NCBI RefSeq assembly: GCF_900111095.1
Contig: NZ_FOGB01000020.1
Span: 1-61,361, forward strand
Direction: 5' to 3'
Length of the DNA stretch: 61,361 nucleotides
Source of the DNA: Amphritea atlantica
Lineage (GTDB): Bacteria; Pseudomonadota; Gammaproteobacteria; Pseudomonadales; Balneatricaceae
Under the pieces are notes generated by a model. It did not search any database. It saw only the letters and a list, made by a program, of their open reading frames with translations, and was not told the DNA's origin. The translations under genes and the position numbers were made by a program. Numbering within the stretch: the stretch's first letter is position 1; every line of letters starts with the position of its first letter. This document shows positions 1 to 7,383 of the stretch, in pieces.

Positions 1-1041
1 GTGATTGGTCGGGTGTATCACGGCCTTAACCGTCCGCCGTACAAACTGCCGGAACATAAAACCCGCAGCACCATTAAGACCAACTCCAGCAAAGGCGGCG
101 ATGGTTTTAATGAGATCCGCTTTGAAGATAAAAAGGGTGAAGAGCAGGTCTTCTATCACGCTGAAAAAGATGTTGATCAGCGAACCAAAAACGATCACCG
201 CAGCTGGCTGGGTAATGACCGGCATAAAATTGTCGAAGGCAAAGTTTACAGTGAATATCGCAGCGATGAGCACCACCTGACCCAGGGCGATCAGTTTCAG
301 CAGGTCAACAAAAACCAGCACATCACCATTGGTGAGTCTCAGTTCAGCGCTATCGCTGAAAAACTGATGCAGTATGCTGGCAGCGAGATGCACTATAAGG
401 CAGGCAACCAGATCATTATCGAGGTAGGTACCGAGCTCACTCTGAAAGCGGGTAGTGGCCTGATTAAACTTGATCCCGGCGGTGTCACCATTGTGGGTGC
501 AGGCCTCAAACTCAATGAAGGCGGCAGTGGTGGCAGCGCCGCCAAAGCCGGTCCCATACAGCCCAACCGCCCGCTGGAAGCGGATAACAGCGTAGCGGGC
601 TTTGTCTCCGATCCAAAGCAAGCTGAAATCATCCAGGCCCCTCTGCCCCTCGACTTCCTTGAGAAAAAAGATGAAGTGCGTTTTAAAATCGCCCCGGTAC
701 CGGGCGCGAAGGGGTATGACGGCGTACCTTATAAACTTTATCGGGATGGAGCGTTAATTAGTGAAGGTTTAACCGGGCCTGGCGGGATGGTCTCTGCACA
801 CCATCAGGAAGGGGCTTCTCAATATGAGGTTGAGCTGTATAACGGTGCCCGAATTCAGTTTGATGTGCTGGAAAAATTCAGTGAGGGTGCTGAAGGCGAA
901 TTACAGAAGGCCTCCAACAGAGGTTTCAGGCGATTTGATGGGGCGGAGCATCCAGACGGCCTGAATGATCCGGATAAGTACCTGCGCCAGCAATATCAGG
1001 ATGCAAAAGGAAAAATAGCGACAGGAGATGCCGATGACTAA
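1..1041 (+). CDS. vgrG: T6SS spike protein VgrG, C-terminal part (5' end outside window)
   Basis: The frame is open from the first base, so the initial GTG is probably internal and the N-terminal gp27/gp5-like domains are missing. The visible 346 residues begin with the end of the conserved VgrG core, followed by a repetitive beta-helix/DUF2345-like needle (roughly residues 60-170, with a Gly-rich end around 165-180). After it comes an extra domain of about 150 residues (around 205-295), rich in beta strands, with a segment VPYKLYRDG and a Gly-rich turn that resembles transthyretin-like adaptor domains of effector-carrying VgrGs. The stop overlaps the effector start by 8 nt, so the two are translationally coupled and the extension probably loads that effector. 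Family membership is strong; the transthyretin-like reading is inference. Confidence 0.85.
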   Translation: MIGRVYHGLNRPPYKLPEHKTRSTIKTNSSKGGDGFNEIRFEDKKGEEQVFYHAEKDVDQRTKNDHRSWLGNDRHKIVEGKVYSEYRSDEHHLTQGDQFQQVNKNQHITIGESQFSAIAEKLMQYAGSEMHYKAGNQIIIEVGTELTLKAGSGLIKLDPGGVTIVGAGLKLNEGGSGGSAAKAGPIQPNRPLEADNSVAGFVSDPKQAEIIQAPLPLDFLEKKDEVRFKIAPVPGAKGYDGVPYKLYRDGALISEGLTGPGGMVSAHHQEGASQYEVELYNGARIQFDVLEKFSEGAEGELQKASNRGFRRFDGAEHPDGLNDPDKYLRQQYQDAKGKIATGDADD

Positions 1042-3247
1042 TATGGATATTCAACAGGCGGCAATTGAAGAACGGACTCTGCGCGGAACAGCAACACTAA
1101 ACTGGTGGGCACAAAAAGAGAATAAATACGATCCCCGGCCGCACAGTGATATTAAGCCGTTAATAAATGGTGAAAGAGCCTTTGGCGCGGTTGAAGACGC
1201 AATAATACATGCTAAAAGCAGCATCGATATTATTAGCTGGGGGTTTGATCCCGCCATGCGGCTTAGCAGGCCTGAAAGTAAAGGGTTAAAAGGTAAGGAG
1301 ATTGGCACACTGTTAGCGGAGAAAGCTAAACAGGGGGTTGAGGTTCGGGTACTGATTTGGAAGAACGCGCTGGCTAATTTTTTGGAAAATACAGTGGTGG
1401 GTGATGGGCTATTCAGTAGAGGAGGCACCATGGCCGGCTCAGGTATCATGTCGACCTCTTCCCCACACGATGCGTATCAGAATTTACTGGATGAACGGTT
1501 AGAGCTGATTGTGCTGCGTGATCGGTATAAACATCAACGTGGTGGTACTAATAGCCAGAAAAATCTGGAACGGATTGAATTTAGTTTAGCGCACATTGAA
1601 GAGCAGTTGAATAAAGATCATGACTATGGTGGCACAGTACGCGGCAGTGGTGGCACATTCATGGATGCGGATGCTGAAATTTATACCCGCGATTGGTTCA
1701 AGCAGGTTCATAGCGGAGGCTTTCCTGGCGTCGAATTTAAAACCCGTGACTTCGATAAGAAACTCGAAGAGCTTGAATTTCACCAGGCGAGGCACCCATA
1801 TTTAGGCATGTTTTTCGGCCATCGGGAAAAGCTGATGCTGCGCTTACTGTCGGATAAACTGTCGGGTAGGGATGTCTCGTTAACATGGAAAATGGTTGGC
1901 GCGCTTGGATTCTTCCCCAGCCATCATCAGAAAATGGTGCTGACCGATTATATGCAGCCAGAAATCGCCCGGGGCTTTGTGATGGGGCATAACCTCCACC
2001 GCAATTATTGGGACACAGATGCCCATAACTTCGATGAACCCCGGCGGGACTGGGGGTTTGGTCCCTGGCAGGATATATCCACCGAGGTTAAGGGTCCTAT
2101 TCTGTGTGATCTGAACGAAAACTTTTGTACCGCCTGGGATAGGGAATCTCATTTCTGGACCCGTTGGTGGGGGACTACGCTGGCTGACGTTCGTTCGAAG
2201 ATCACCTATAAAGATTTTTATGATGTAAATTATAGTGGAATGGCTCAGATTATTCGTACACATCCGTATGATGGTCGCTCTGGTAAAGGACAGGAAACCT
2301 CAATACTGGAAAGCTACAAAAACGCGATCAGTAACGCGACTGACTTTGTCTATACCGAAAATCAGTACTTCCGTTATCCTCAGCTTGCAAAGTGGATGAA
2401 GGAACAGGCCATACTACTGAAGAAACAAGGGGCTAAGCGTGAGCTTTATTGGTTCGTAGTGACGAATACTGTTAAGAATAGTTTTTATTCCAGTAGCACC
2501 TACGAGATGATGCATGAGGTAGGTCAGGAACAGCTGATGCCACAGGTTCAGCGTGACCGGGTTTTTTTGTTAAAAGAGAAACGTCTCAGATTGAAGAGCT
2601 TAATGGCTAATCCGAGGCAGCGGTACCAGGACACAGGGTTGAGAAAAGAGATTCAGGATCTGGAGCAGGAGATCCGGTTGGATGCAGATGAACAGCAACG
2701 GTTGGAGCAGAGCGAAGCAGAGATCAACCGGATGGAAAAACTAGAGGAGATGGATGAAGAGGGGCAAGGCATGACCGTTGCCGAGCAGAAGGAATTGGAA
2801 GATCTTCGGAAAAAACATGGCTACAAACTGATCGAACCTCACCTGATTACACAGCCGGGGCTAAATGTGGTTGTTGCGACCCTGGTTAGCTTTAAAAAGC
2901 TTCCAGAAGGGAAATGTAAATACAAAGATATCTATATTCACAGCAAACTTCAGGTTGTGGATGACCACTACTTCCTGCTCAGTTCAGCCAACATTAATAA
3001 GCGTAGCTTAGAAACTGATAGTGAGTTGGGGGTTCATGCCCCCAGGCCTGATATTGCAAAACAGTTTACCGATCATCTTTGGAATCTGCATGCAGGGCGG
3101 AGGGAAGGCACCTCAAAAGATGATTTTTCTCATTGGGAAGAAACTGCAACAAAAAACTGGAAACGTCGTATGCAAAAGGAGCCGCTTACATGTTCTTTAA
3201 CCCGATTCTGGGATACCCAGACACCCTACAGCAAGGCGCTGGACTAA
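1034..3247 (+). CDS. tle5: T6SS phospholipase D effector, Tle5 type
   Basis: A 737-residue protein with two HKD phospholipase D motifs: H298-x-K300-x4-D305 (HQKMVLTD) and H636-x-K638-x4-D643 (HSKLQVVD). Both are intact, followed by Asn and Ser residues typical of the PLD active site (SSANINKRS). Between the motifs lies a highly charged stretch (about residues 510-595), probably a coiled coil. No signal peptide is seen, as expected for a VgrG-delivered toxin. Tle5 enzymes cleave phospholipid head groups in the target cell membrane. I chose ATG 1034 rather than 1028 because AGGAG at 1023-1027 then lies 6 nt upstream. It sits between vgrG and Sel1-repeat genes, the arrangement known for PldB of Pseudomonas aeruginosa. 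Confidence 0.88.
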   Translation: MTNMDIQQAAIEERTLRGTATLNWWAQKENKYDPRPHSDIKPLINGERAFGAVEDAIIHAKSSIDIISWGFDPAMRLSRPESKGLKGKEIGTLLAEKAKQGVEVRVLIWKNALANFLENTVVGDGLFSRGGTMAGSGIMSTSSPHDAYQNLLDERLELIVLRDRYKHQRGGTNSQKNLERIEFSLAHIEEQLNKDHDYGGTVRGSGGTFMDADAEIYTRDWFKQVHSGGFPGVEFKTRDFDKKLEELEFHQARHPYLGMFFGHREKLMLRLLSDKLSGRDVSLTWKMVGALGFFPSHHQKMVLTDYMQPEIARGFVMGHNLHRNYWDTDAHNFDEPRRDWGFGPWQDISTEVKGPILCDLNENFCTAWDRESHFWTRWWGTTLADVRSKITYKDFYDVNYSGMAQIIRTHPYDGRSGKGQETSILESYKNAISNATDFVYTENQYFRYPQLAKWMKEQAILLKKQGAKRELYWFVVTNTVKNSFYSSSTYEMMHEVGQEQLMPQVQRDRVFLLKEKRLRLKSLMANPRQRYQDTGLRKEIQDLEQEIRLDADEQQRLEQSEAEINRMEKLEEMDEEGQGMTVAEQKELEDLRKKHGYKLIEPHLITQPGLNVVVATLVSFKKLPEGKCKYKDIYIHSKLQVVDDHYFLLSSANINKRSLETDSELGVHAPRPDIAKQFTDHLWNLHAGRREGTSKDDFSHWEETATKNWKRRMQKEPLTCSLTRFWDTQTPYSKALD

Positions 3248-4113
3248 ACCGATGGTTACTATTACCGCTTTTTCTGATACTACTTTTAACCGGAGCTCCC
3301 GCCATGGCTTTTGAGTTTGAATGTGCCCGTCAGGCGGATTATCTACCACCACTGGATAAAGACGCCGATGAGCTGTTTATGCAGGCTCGTCGTGCAGAAG
3401 TGACACCAGGTAACACAGATGAGGAGAATATCAGTGGCCTCTATCAACTGGCGGCTGATAAAGGTCACTGGAAAGCGATGCACAATCTCAGCCGTCGTTA
3501 TCTGGATGGGATAGGAGTGCCAACCGATAGCGGTAAGGCATTGGATCTCACCGAAAAACTGATCAAGATGAATGTCCCCATCGGGTATTACAATATGGCG
3601 GTGCTGCTTGAACGAGGGCGGGGTGTATACCAAGACCGGAAAGCCGCCTGGCAATATCTGCATAAGGCGGCGTCAATGGGCGAGCCCAATGCCTTGGTGC
3701 GAATTGGGCAGCATTATGGTTTTGATCTGCCAAAAGAGGATCAGGAGAATGAAAAGGCCGCTGCATACTATGCTTGTGCGGCACAGCAAAATAGCGCGTT
3801 GGGTCAACATGAGTATGCAGATTGGCTTGAAATAGTTGATAAGAATTACCCCAAAGCCGCCTACTATTATCTGCTGGCTGCTGGGGGGGGGGACTATCGT
3901 GCCGCCATATTTATACGAGGAGTCTTTCTTTATGGTGAACTAGGCTATGAAAAAGATGAAGCCTATGGCTTAAGGTTAAAAGGTTTTACGAAAAAGTTAG
4001 ATAAAGACCCCCTCTATAAACTCCCTAATATAGCTGAGCGCTACCCGCTGCCTTACCACCCAACGCAGGGCCGCTATAACCCCGAAACCGACCAGAACGA
4101 GATGCCTGAATAA
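3190..4113 (+). CDS. Sel1-repeat periplasmic protein, probable Tle5 immunity protein (copy 1)
   Basis: A 307-residue protein with an N-terminal hydrophobic segment ending in APAMA, a likely signal peptidase I site before FEFEC, so it should be exported to the periplasm. The body consists of Sel1-like (TPR-like) repeats, with motifs such as YLDGIGVPTDSGKAL and KAAWQYLHKAASMGEPNALV. ATG 3190 is chosen over an upstream in-frame ATG at 3133 because AAGGAG lies 8 nt before it. It overlaps the effector 3' end by 58 nt in another frame. Periplasmic Sel1 proteins next to Tle5b-type effectors are immunity proteins in P. aeruginosa; the role here is inferred from that. A run of ten G at 3883-3892 lies inside the coding region. 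Confidence 0.82.
   Translation: MFFNPILGYPDTLQQGAGLNRWLLLPLFLILLLTGAPAMAFEFECARQADYLPPLDKDADELFMQARRAEVTPGNTDEENISGLYQLAADKGHWKAMHNLSRRYLDGIGVPTDSGKALDLTEKLIKMNVPIGYYNMAVLLERGRGVYQDRKAAWQYLHKAASMGEPNALVRIGQHYGFDLPKEDQENEKAAAYYACAAQQNSALGQHEYADWLEIVDKNYPKAAYYYLLAAGGGDYRAAIFIRGVFLYGELGYEKDEAYGLRLKGFTKKLDKDPLYKLPNIAERYPLPYHPTQGRYNPETDQNEMPE
3883..3892 (+). repeat. G10 homopolymer inside immunity gene copy 1
   Basis: Ten consecutive G encode Gly-Gly-Gly plus the first base of an Asp codon. The equivalent place in the next gene carries nine G, which shifts the frame. Long G runs are prone to slipped-strand errors, so this is a candidate on/off site. Confidence 0.9.
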
Positions 4114-4116
4114 ACG

Positions 4117-4976
4117 ATGGATGTAAGATTAACAGCAAGGATGCTGAAAGCCGGTTGGTTGGTTATTTTACTACTAACCGGAGCTCCCGCCATGGCCTTT
4201 GAGTTTGAATGCGTCCGTCAGGTGGATTATCTGCCAGAACTGGATAAAGATGCCGATGAACTGTTTATGCAGGCCCGTTGAGCAGAGGTGACACCAGGTA
4301 ACACAGATGAGGAGAATATCAGTGGCCTCTATCAACTGGCCGCAGATAAAGGCCACTGGAAGGCGATGCATAATCTTAGCCGTCGTTATCTGGATGGGAT
4401 AGGAGTGCCAACCGACAGCGGCAAGGCATTGGATCTGACTGAAAAGCTGATCGAGATGAATGTCCCTATCGGTTATTACAATATGGCGGTGCTGTTAGAA
4501 AGGGGACGGGGTGTATACCAAGACAGGAAAGCTGCCTGGCAATATCTGCATAAGGCAGCGTCAATGGGCGAGCCCAATGCTCTGGTACGACTTGGAAAGC
4601 ATTACGGATATGATCTGCCAAGAGAAGATCAGGAAGATGATAAGGCTGCAGCCTATTATGCCTGTGCAGCACAACAGAACAGTACATTGGGGCTGCATGT
4701 AGTGGATGAAAACTACCCTAAAGCCGCCTACTATTATCTGCTGGCTGCTGGGGGGGGGACTATCGTGCCGCCATATTTATACGAGGAGTCTTTCTTTATG
4801 GTGAACTAGGCTATGAAAAAGATGAAGCCTATGGCTTAAGGTTGAAAGGTTTTACGAAAAAGTTAGATAAAGACCCCCTCTATAAACTCCCTAATATAGC
4901 CGAGCGCTACCCGCTGCCTTACCACCCAACGCTGGGCCGTTATAACCCCGAAACCGACCAGAACGAGATGCCGTAA
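4117..4976 (+). pseudogene. Sel1-repeat immunity gene copy 2, disrupted by a nonsense codon and a frameshift
   Basis: A tandem duplicate of the preceding gene, in which three lesions can be read. A TGA at 4279-4281 replaces the second Arg codon of the Gln-Ala-Arg-Arg stretch, stopping the product after 54 residues. A 21-nt in-frame deletion near 4692 removes seven residues (the copy 1 segment around HEYADWL). The G run at 4750-4758 has nine G instead of ten, shifting the frame to a stop at 4807-4809. Downstream of the G run the DNA is almost identical to copy 1, suggesting a recent duplication or gene conversion. The signal-peptide region is preserved. A restart at GTG 4288 would give only a cytoplasmic, frameshifted fragment, so the gene is probably dead or switched off. 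Confidence 0.85.
4750..4758 (+). repeat. G9 homopolymer in immunity pseudogene copy 2
   Basis: Nine G where copy 1 has ten. Adding one G would restore the frame through the conserved C-terminal tail, although the upstream TGA at 4279 would still block the protein. Confidence 0.9.
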
Positions 4977-5010
4977 CCGGCTTAATGATGACAAGGAGTG
5001 TCAGATTCAA

Positions 5011-5916
5011 ATGTTAGCTAAATGGTTTTACTTGGCTGTTTTAACGATGACCCTGTGTGCCTGCAACAGTGAATCACAAGGGAAAAGCTCGATGACAGAC
5101 AAGAGTACCGCCAACAGAGAACCCTTTGCTTGCGCTTTTGAAAAAGACCACCTACCTGATATTGATCCAGAGTTGGAAAAACAATATCAGGAGATCCGGG
5201 CTTATGAGAAAAAACAGATCCCCAATAAAGATGAAGTCAATATCACCAACCAGTATCAGCTATTAGCGGATCAGGGCCACTGGAAAGCGGCTAGTCAGTT
5301 AGCCATGCGTTACCTTCATGGACGCGGTGTAGAGCAAAGTTATTTTAAAGCACTGGAGTGGTTTCAGTGGATGGCTGACCGGGATATCCCTCTGGGGTAT
5401 TACAACCTGGCGGCTATGGCGGAGAAAGGTCTGGCACTCAAGGAAGATAAAGAAGGTGCATGGCAGTACTATCATCGAGCAGCGCAGTTGGGAAGTCCTC
5501 AGGCGCAATATCGCTTGGGTGAGATTTATCTGTATCAGCGTCATGAGGATGCTGAAGGTGTGGCCTATCATCAGTGTGCGGCGAAACAAAATTACCGTGA
5601 GTCAGCCAATGCGCTGGCTGCATTCGCGAAAATTGTCGAAAAAAACTATCCTAAAGCTCTCTATTATTATCAGGTGGCGGCGGCGTTAGGTCGAAGACAA
5701 AGTATGCAAACTCTCGAAGGTGTGTTTCGAAATGGTGATTTTGGTTATGAGATAAATGAAGTTCTCGCTGAATGTTATGATAAGAAGTACTACCGTTTGC
5801 GAAAAAATCCTGATCTTAAATTTCCAAACCTGAACGAGCTTTGTCCTCTTCCTCCGCATCCGGAACAAGGTCTGTATAACCCCGAAACCGACCAGAACGA
5901 GATGCCGGAGAAATAA
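5011..5916 (+). CDS. Sel1-repeat lipoprotein, probable Tle5 immunity protein (copy 3)
   Basis: A 301-residue protein whose start MLAKWFYLAVLTMTLCAC fits a lipoprotein signal with Cys18 as the lipid-modified residue; the Cys at -2 is unusual. The body carries Sel1-like repeats (YLHGRGVEQSYFKALEWF, YYHRAAQLGSPQAQYRLGE). It is clearly more divergent than copies 1 and 2, but the last 12 residues or so (YNPETDQNEMPE) are the same. The ATG at 5011 has AAGGAG about 12 nt upstream, longer than ideal, and no better start is visible. Membrane-anchored periplasmic Sel1 proteins would suit protection against a periplasm-delivered phospholipase; this role is inferred from location. Confidence 0.8.
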   Translation: MLAKWFYLAVLTMTLCACNSESQGKSSMTDKSTANREPFACAFEKDHLPDIDPELEKQYQEIRAYEKKQIPNKDEVNITNQYQLLADQGHWKAASQLAMRYLHGRGVEQSYFKALEWFQWMADRDIPLGYYNLAAMAEKGLALKEDKEGAWQYYHRAAQLGSPQAQYRLGEIYLYQRHEDAEGVAYHQCAAKQNYRESANALAAFAKIVEKNYPKALYYYQVAAALGRRQSMQTLEGVFRNGDFGYEINEVLAECYDKKYYRLRKNPDLKFPNLNELCPLPPHPEQGLYNPETDQNEMPEK

Positions 5917-5955
5917 AAGATACTCTGAAAATTAAACGACAAGGATGTTAATGCT

Positions 5956-6237
5956 ATGAAAAAAAAGTATGTCTCTCTTTATGTTATTGCCTTTTTTCTG
6001 TTGGTTGCCTCGGGCTTTGCACTGTTAGTTTTCCTGGCGGGCATAGCTGCTGCCGTGTCGGGGTCGGGGAATAGTGCTGGTGCGGAAACCCTGTGGAGCT
6101 TTGTTGTCGGATTATTCTGGTTGTCGATGGCTACTTTTGCCATAGCCATTGTTTCGCATATTCAATATAGCGTTGATAAATCCGTGACAGATAAACCCGA
6201 AGAGTTTGAGCTGGATCTGGATTCGGAAACGGAATAG
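5956..6237 (+). CDS. Small two-helix membrane protein of unknown function (paralogue 1)
   Basis: 93 residues. It has a short basic N-terminus, two hydrophobic helices (about residues 8-35 and 47-67) joined by a Gly/Ser loop containing AAAVSGSG, and an acidic tail rich in Glu and Asp. A weak Shine-Dalgarno AAGG lies about 10 nt before the ATG. It follows the Sel1 genes closely on the same strand and is paralogous to the next gene, with which it shares the GIAA-x-VSGSG loop. I do not recognise a family. It could be an extra membrane partner of the effector module or an unrelated small membrane protein. Confidence 0.65.
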   Translation: MKKKYVSLYVIAFFLLVASGFALLVFLAGIAAAVSGSGNSAGAETLWSFVVGLFWLSMATFAIAIVSHIQYSVDKSVTDKPEEFELDLDSETE

Positions 6238-6276
6238 CAGAAAGTTGATAAACCGGGATCTTACAAAAATGTTTCA

Positions 6277-6291
6277 GATAACCGGGTTATC
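6277..6291. promoter_or_regulatory. 15-bp palindrome GATAACC-G-GGTTATC
   Basis: A perfect 7-bp inverted repeat around a central G, lying in the short gap between the two small membrane-protein genes and about 33 bp before the second start codon. It looks like a possible operator; no T run follows, so a terminator is unlikely. Confidence 0.35.
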
Positions 6292-6323
6292 CCGAACTGT
6301 CGTGTGTAACAGGAGTCTGGATT

Positions 6324-6596
6324 ATGCCTGAACATTACCGAAAGTTTTATTGGCTGGGGCTCGCGTTGTTGGTGGGCTCAGTCATGATGATAATGGTTTC
6401 TCTCGGCGGCATCGCTGCCGGTGTTTCCGGATCAGGTGCCAGCCAGAGTACCGAAGACATGCTGGTGCTGTCGGTCTATGTTTTCTGGGGCTCTTGGGGT
6501 GTGTTACTGATGGCCGTAGTCCTTCATCTTAAGCAACGAGCCAATCGGTCGGCGCTGAATGACCAGTCTGGCTCTGATGAAACGGATAGCCGGTAA
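6324..6596 (+). CDS. Small two-helix membrane protein of unknown function (paralogue 2)
   Basis: 90 residues, with two predicted membrane helices (about residues 8-32 and 45-67), a loop with the motif GIAAGVSGSG and a polar, acidic C-terminal tail. AGGAG is placed 8 nt before the ATG. It has the same layout and loop motif as the gene at 5956, so the pair arose by duplication. It is the last plus-strand gene of the T6SS effector region. Function is unknown; no enzymatic motif is seen. Confidence 0.65.
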   Translation: MPEHYRKFYWLGLALLVGSVMMIMVSLGGIAAGVSGSGASQSTEDMLVLSVYVFWGSWGVLLMAVVLHLKQRANRSALNDQSGSDETDSR

Positions 6597-6668
6597 GCCT
6601 GGGAGGGCTTGCCCGGCTGTTGCTTCGATATTATCGTGAGAGCTCGGAGTTTATGACAATTGCCAGCG

Positions 6669-7250
6669 TCACAGACTTTTATCATCGCTTAATGCTGTCT
6701 TTATCCGCTCGACATCCAGCCCCTTAATCAGCTCCACCAGATTGGGAAAGATGGCGGCGTGATAGCCGTAGCCGCCGTTGATCATTTCATCCAGTGCCTG
6801 CTGTTTGCTCCAGCCCTGTTCGACAATCCGGTAGGTTGCTACCACGGTGCCGGTGCGGTCAGAACCGTGCCAGCAGTGCACCAGCAATGGTCCCTTGCTG
6901 TTTCTGATAATTCTCAGGGCTTCAATTAACTGATCTTCGGTGACTTTGCCGGTGCGTAGTTTCAGCTGATGGAGTGTTAGCGAGGTTTCGCCGGCTTCAT
7001 CGTCATCGTTATGAAACTCTCTCAGGTTGAGCACCTCTTTGATGCCGAACGCCGCTATTTGGGGGAAGGCTTCGTCGCCGGGTTGTTCGGAGCGGTAAAG
7101 GTAATTATCAACACGGTAGAAATTGTCCAGTTCTGAGCCGATAACCGGGGTGGCCCAGACGTCGGGACGCAGTCGGGTTTCTGCATGGCTTATCGCGCTG
7201 AGTGCGAGCAGCAGAACGGTATAAAGTGCGGGAGTAGTGAAGCGAGTCAT
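6669..7250 (-). CDS. Periplasmic dual-specificity tyrosine phosphatase, TpbA-like
   Basis: 193 residues. An N-terminal signal peptide ends at SHA, so the enzyme should be periplasmic. The phosphatase signature HCWHGSDRTG (C-x5-R, around residues 122-131) supplies the catalytic Cys and Arg, and an upstream Leu-Arg-Glu-Phe-His segment matches the dual-specificity phosphatase fold. Size, export signal and motif agree with TpbA of P. aeruginosa, which lowers c-di-GMP by dephosphorylating a diguanylate cyclase. The gene diverges from a c-di-GMP turnover gene 133 bp away, which fits a signalling role, but the substrate is not known from sequence. Confidence 0.82.
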   Translation of the reverse strand: MTRFTTPALYTVLLLALSAISHAETRLRPDVWATPVIGSELDNFYRVDNYLYRSEQPGDEAFPQIAAFGIKEVLNLREFHNDDDEAGETSLTLHQLKLRTGKVTEDQLIEALRIIRNSKGPLLVHCWHGSDRTGTVVATYRIVEQGWSKQQALDEMINGGYGYHAAIFPNLVELIKGLDVERIKTALSDDKSL

Positions 7251-7383
7251 GGTGAAATCCTTTTCTTGTGAAAGCTGACTGTATCGTAACCGGAAAGGTT
7301 ATAAAACCCTCGGCGCTGTCATCTTGCTGTCATGCCAACTTAATAAGCTGTGGGTATTAACCTTAATCGCCTACAGACCCAAG

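Noticed and set aside
3133-3189. Upstream ATG start for Sel1 copy 1
   Set aside because: The extra 19 residues precede the hydrophobic signal and have no ribosome binding site; ATG 3190 has AAGGAG.
4288-4809. Functional short Sel1 protein from GTG 4288
   Set aside because: It lacks the signal peptide and is frameshifted at the G9 tract, so it is better read as part of a pseudogene.
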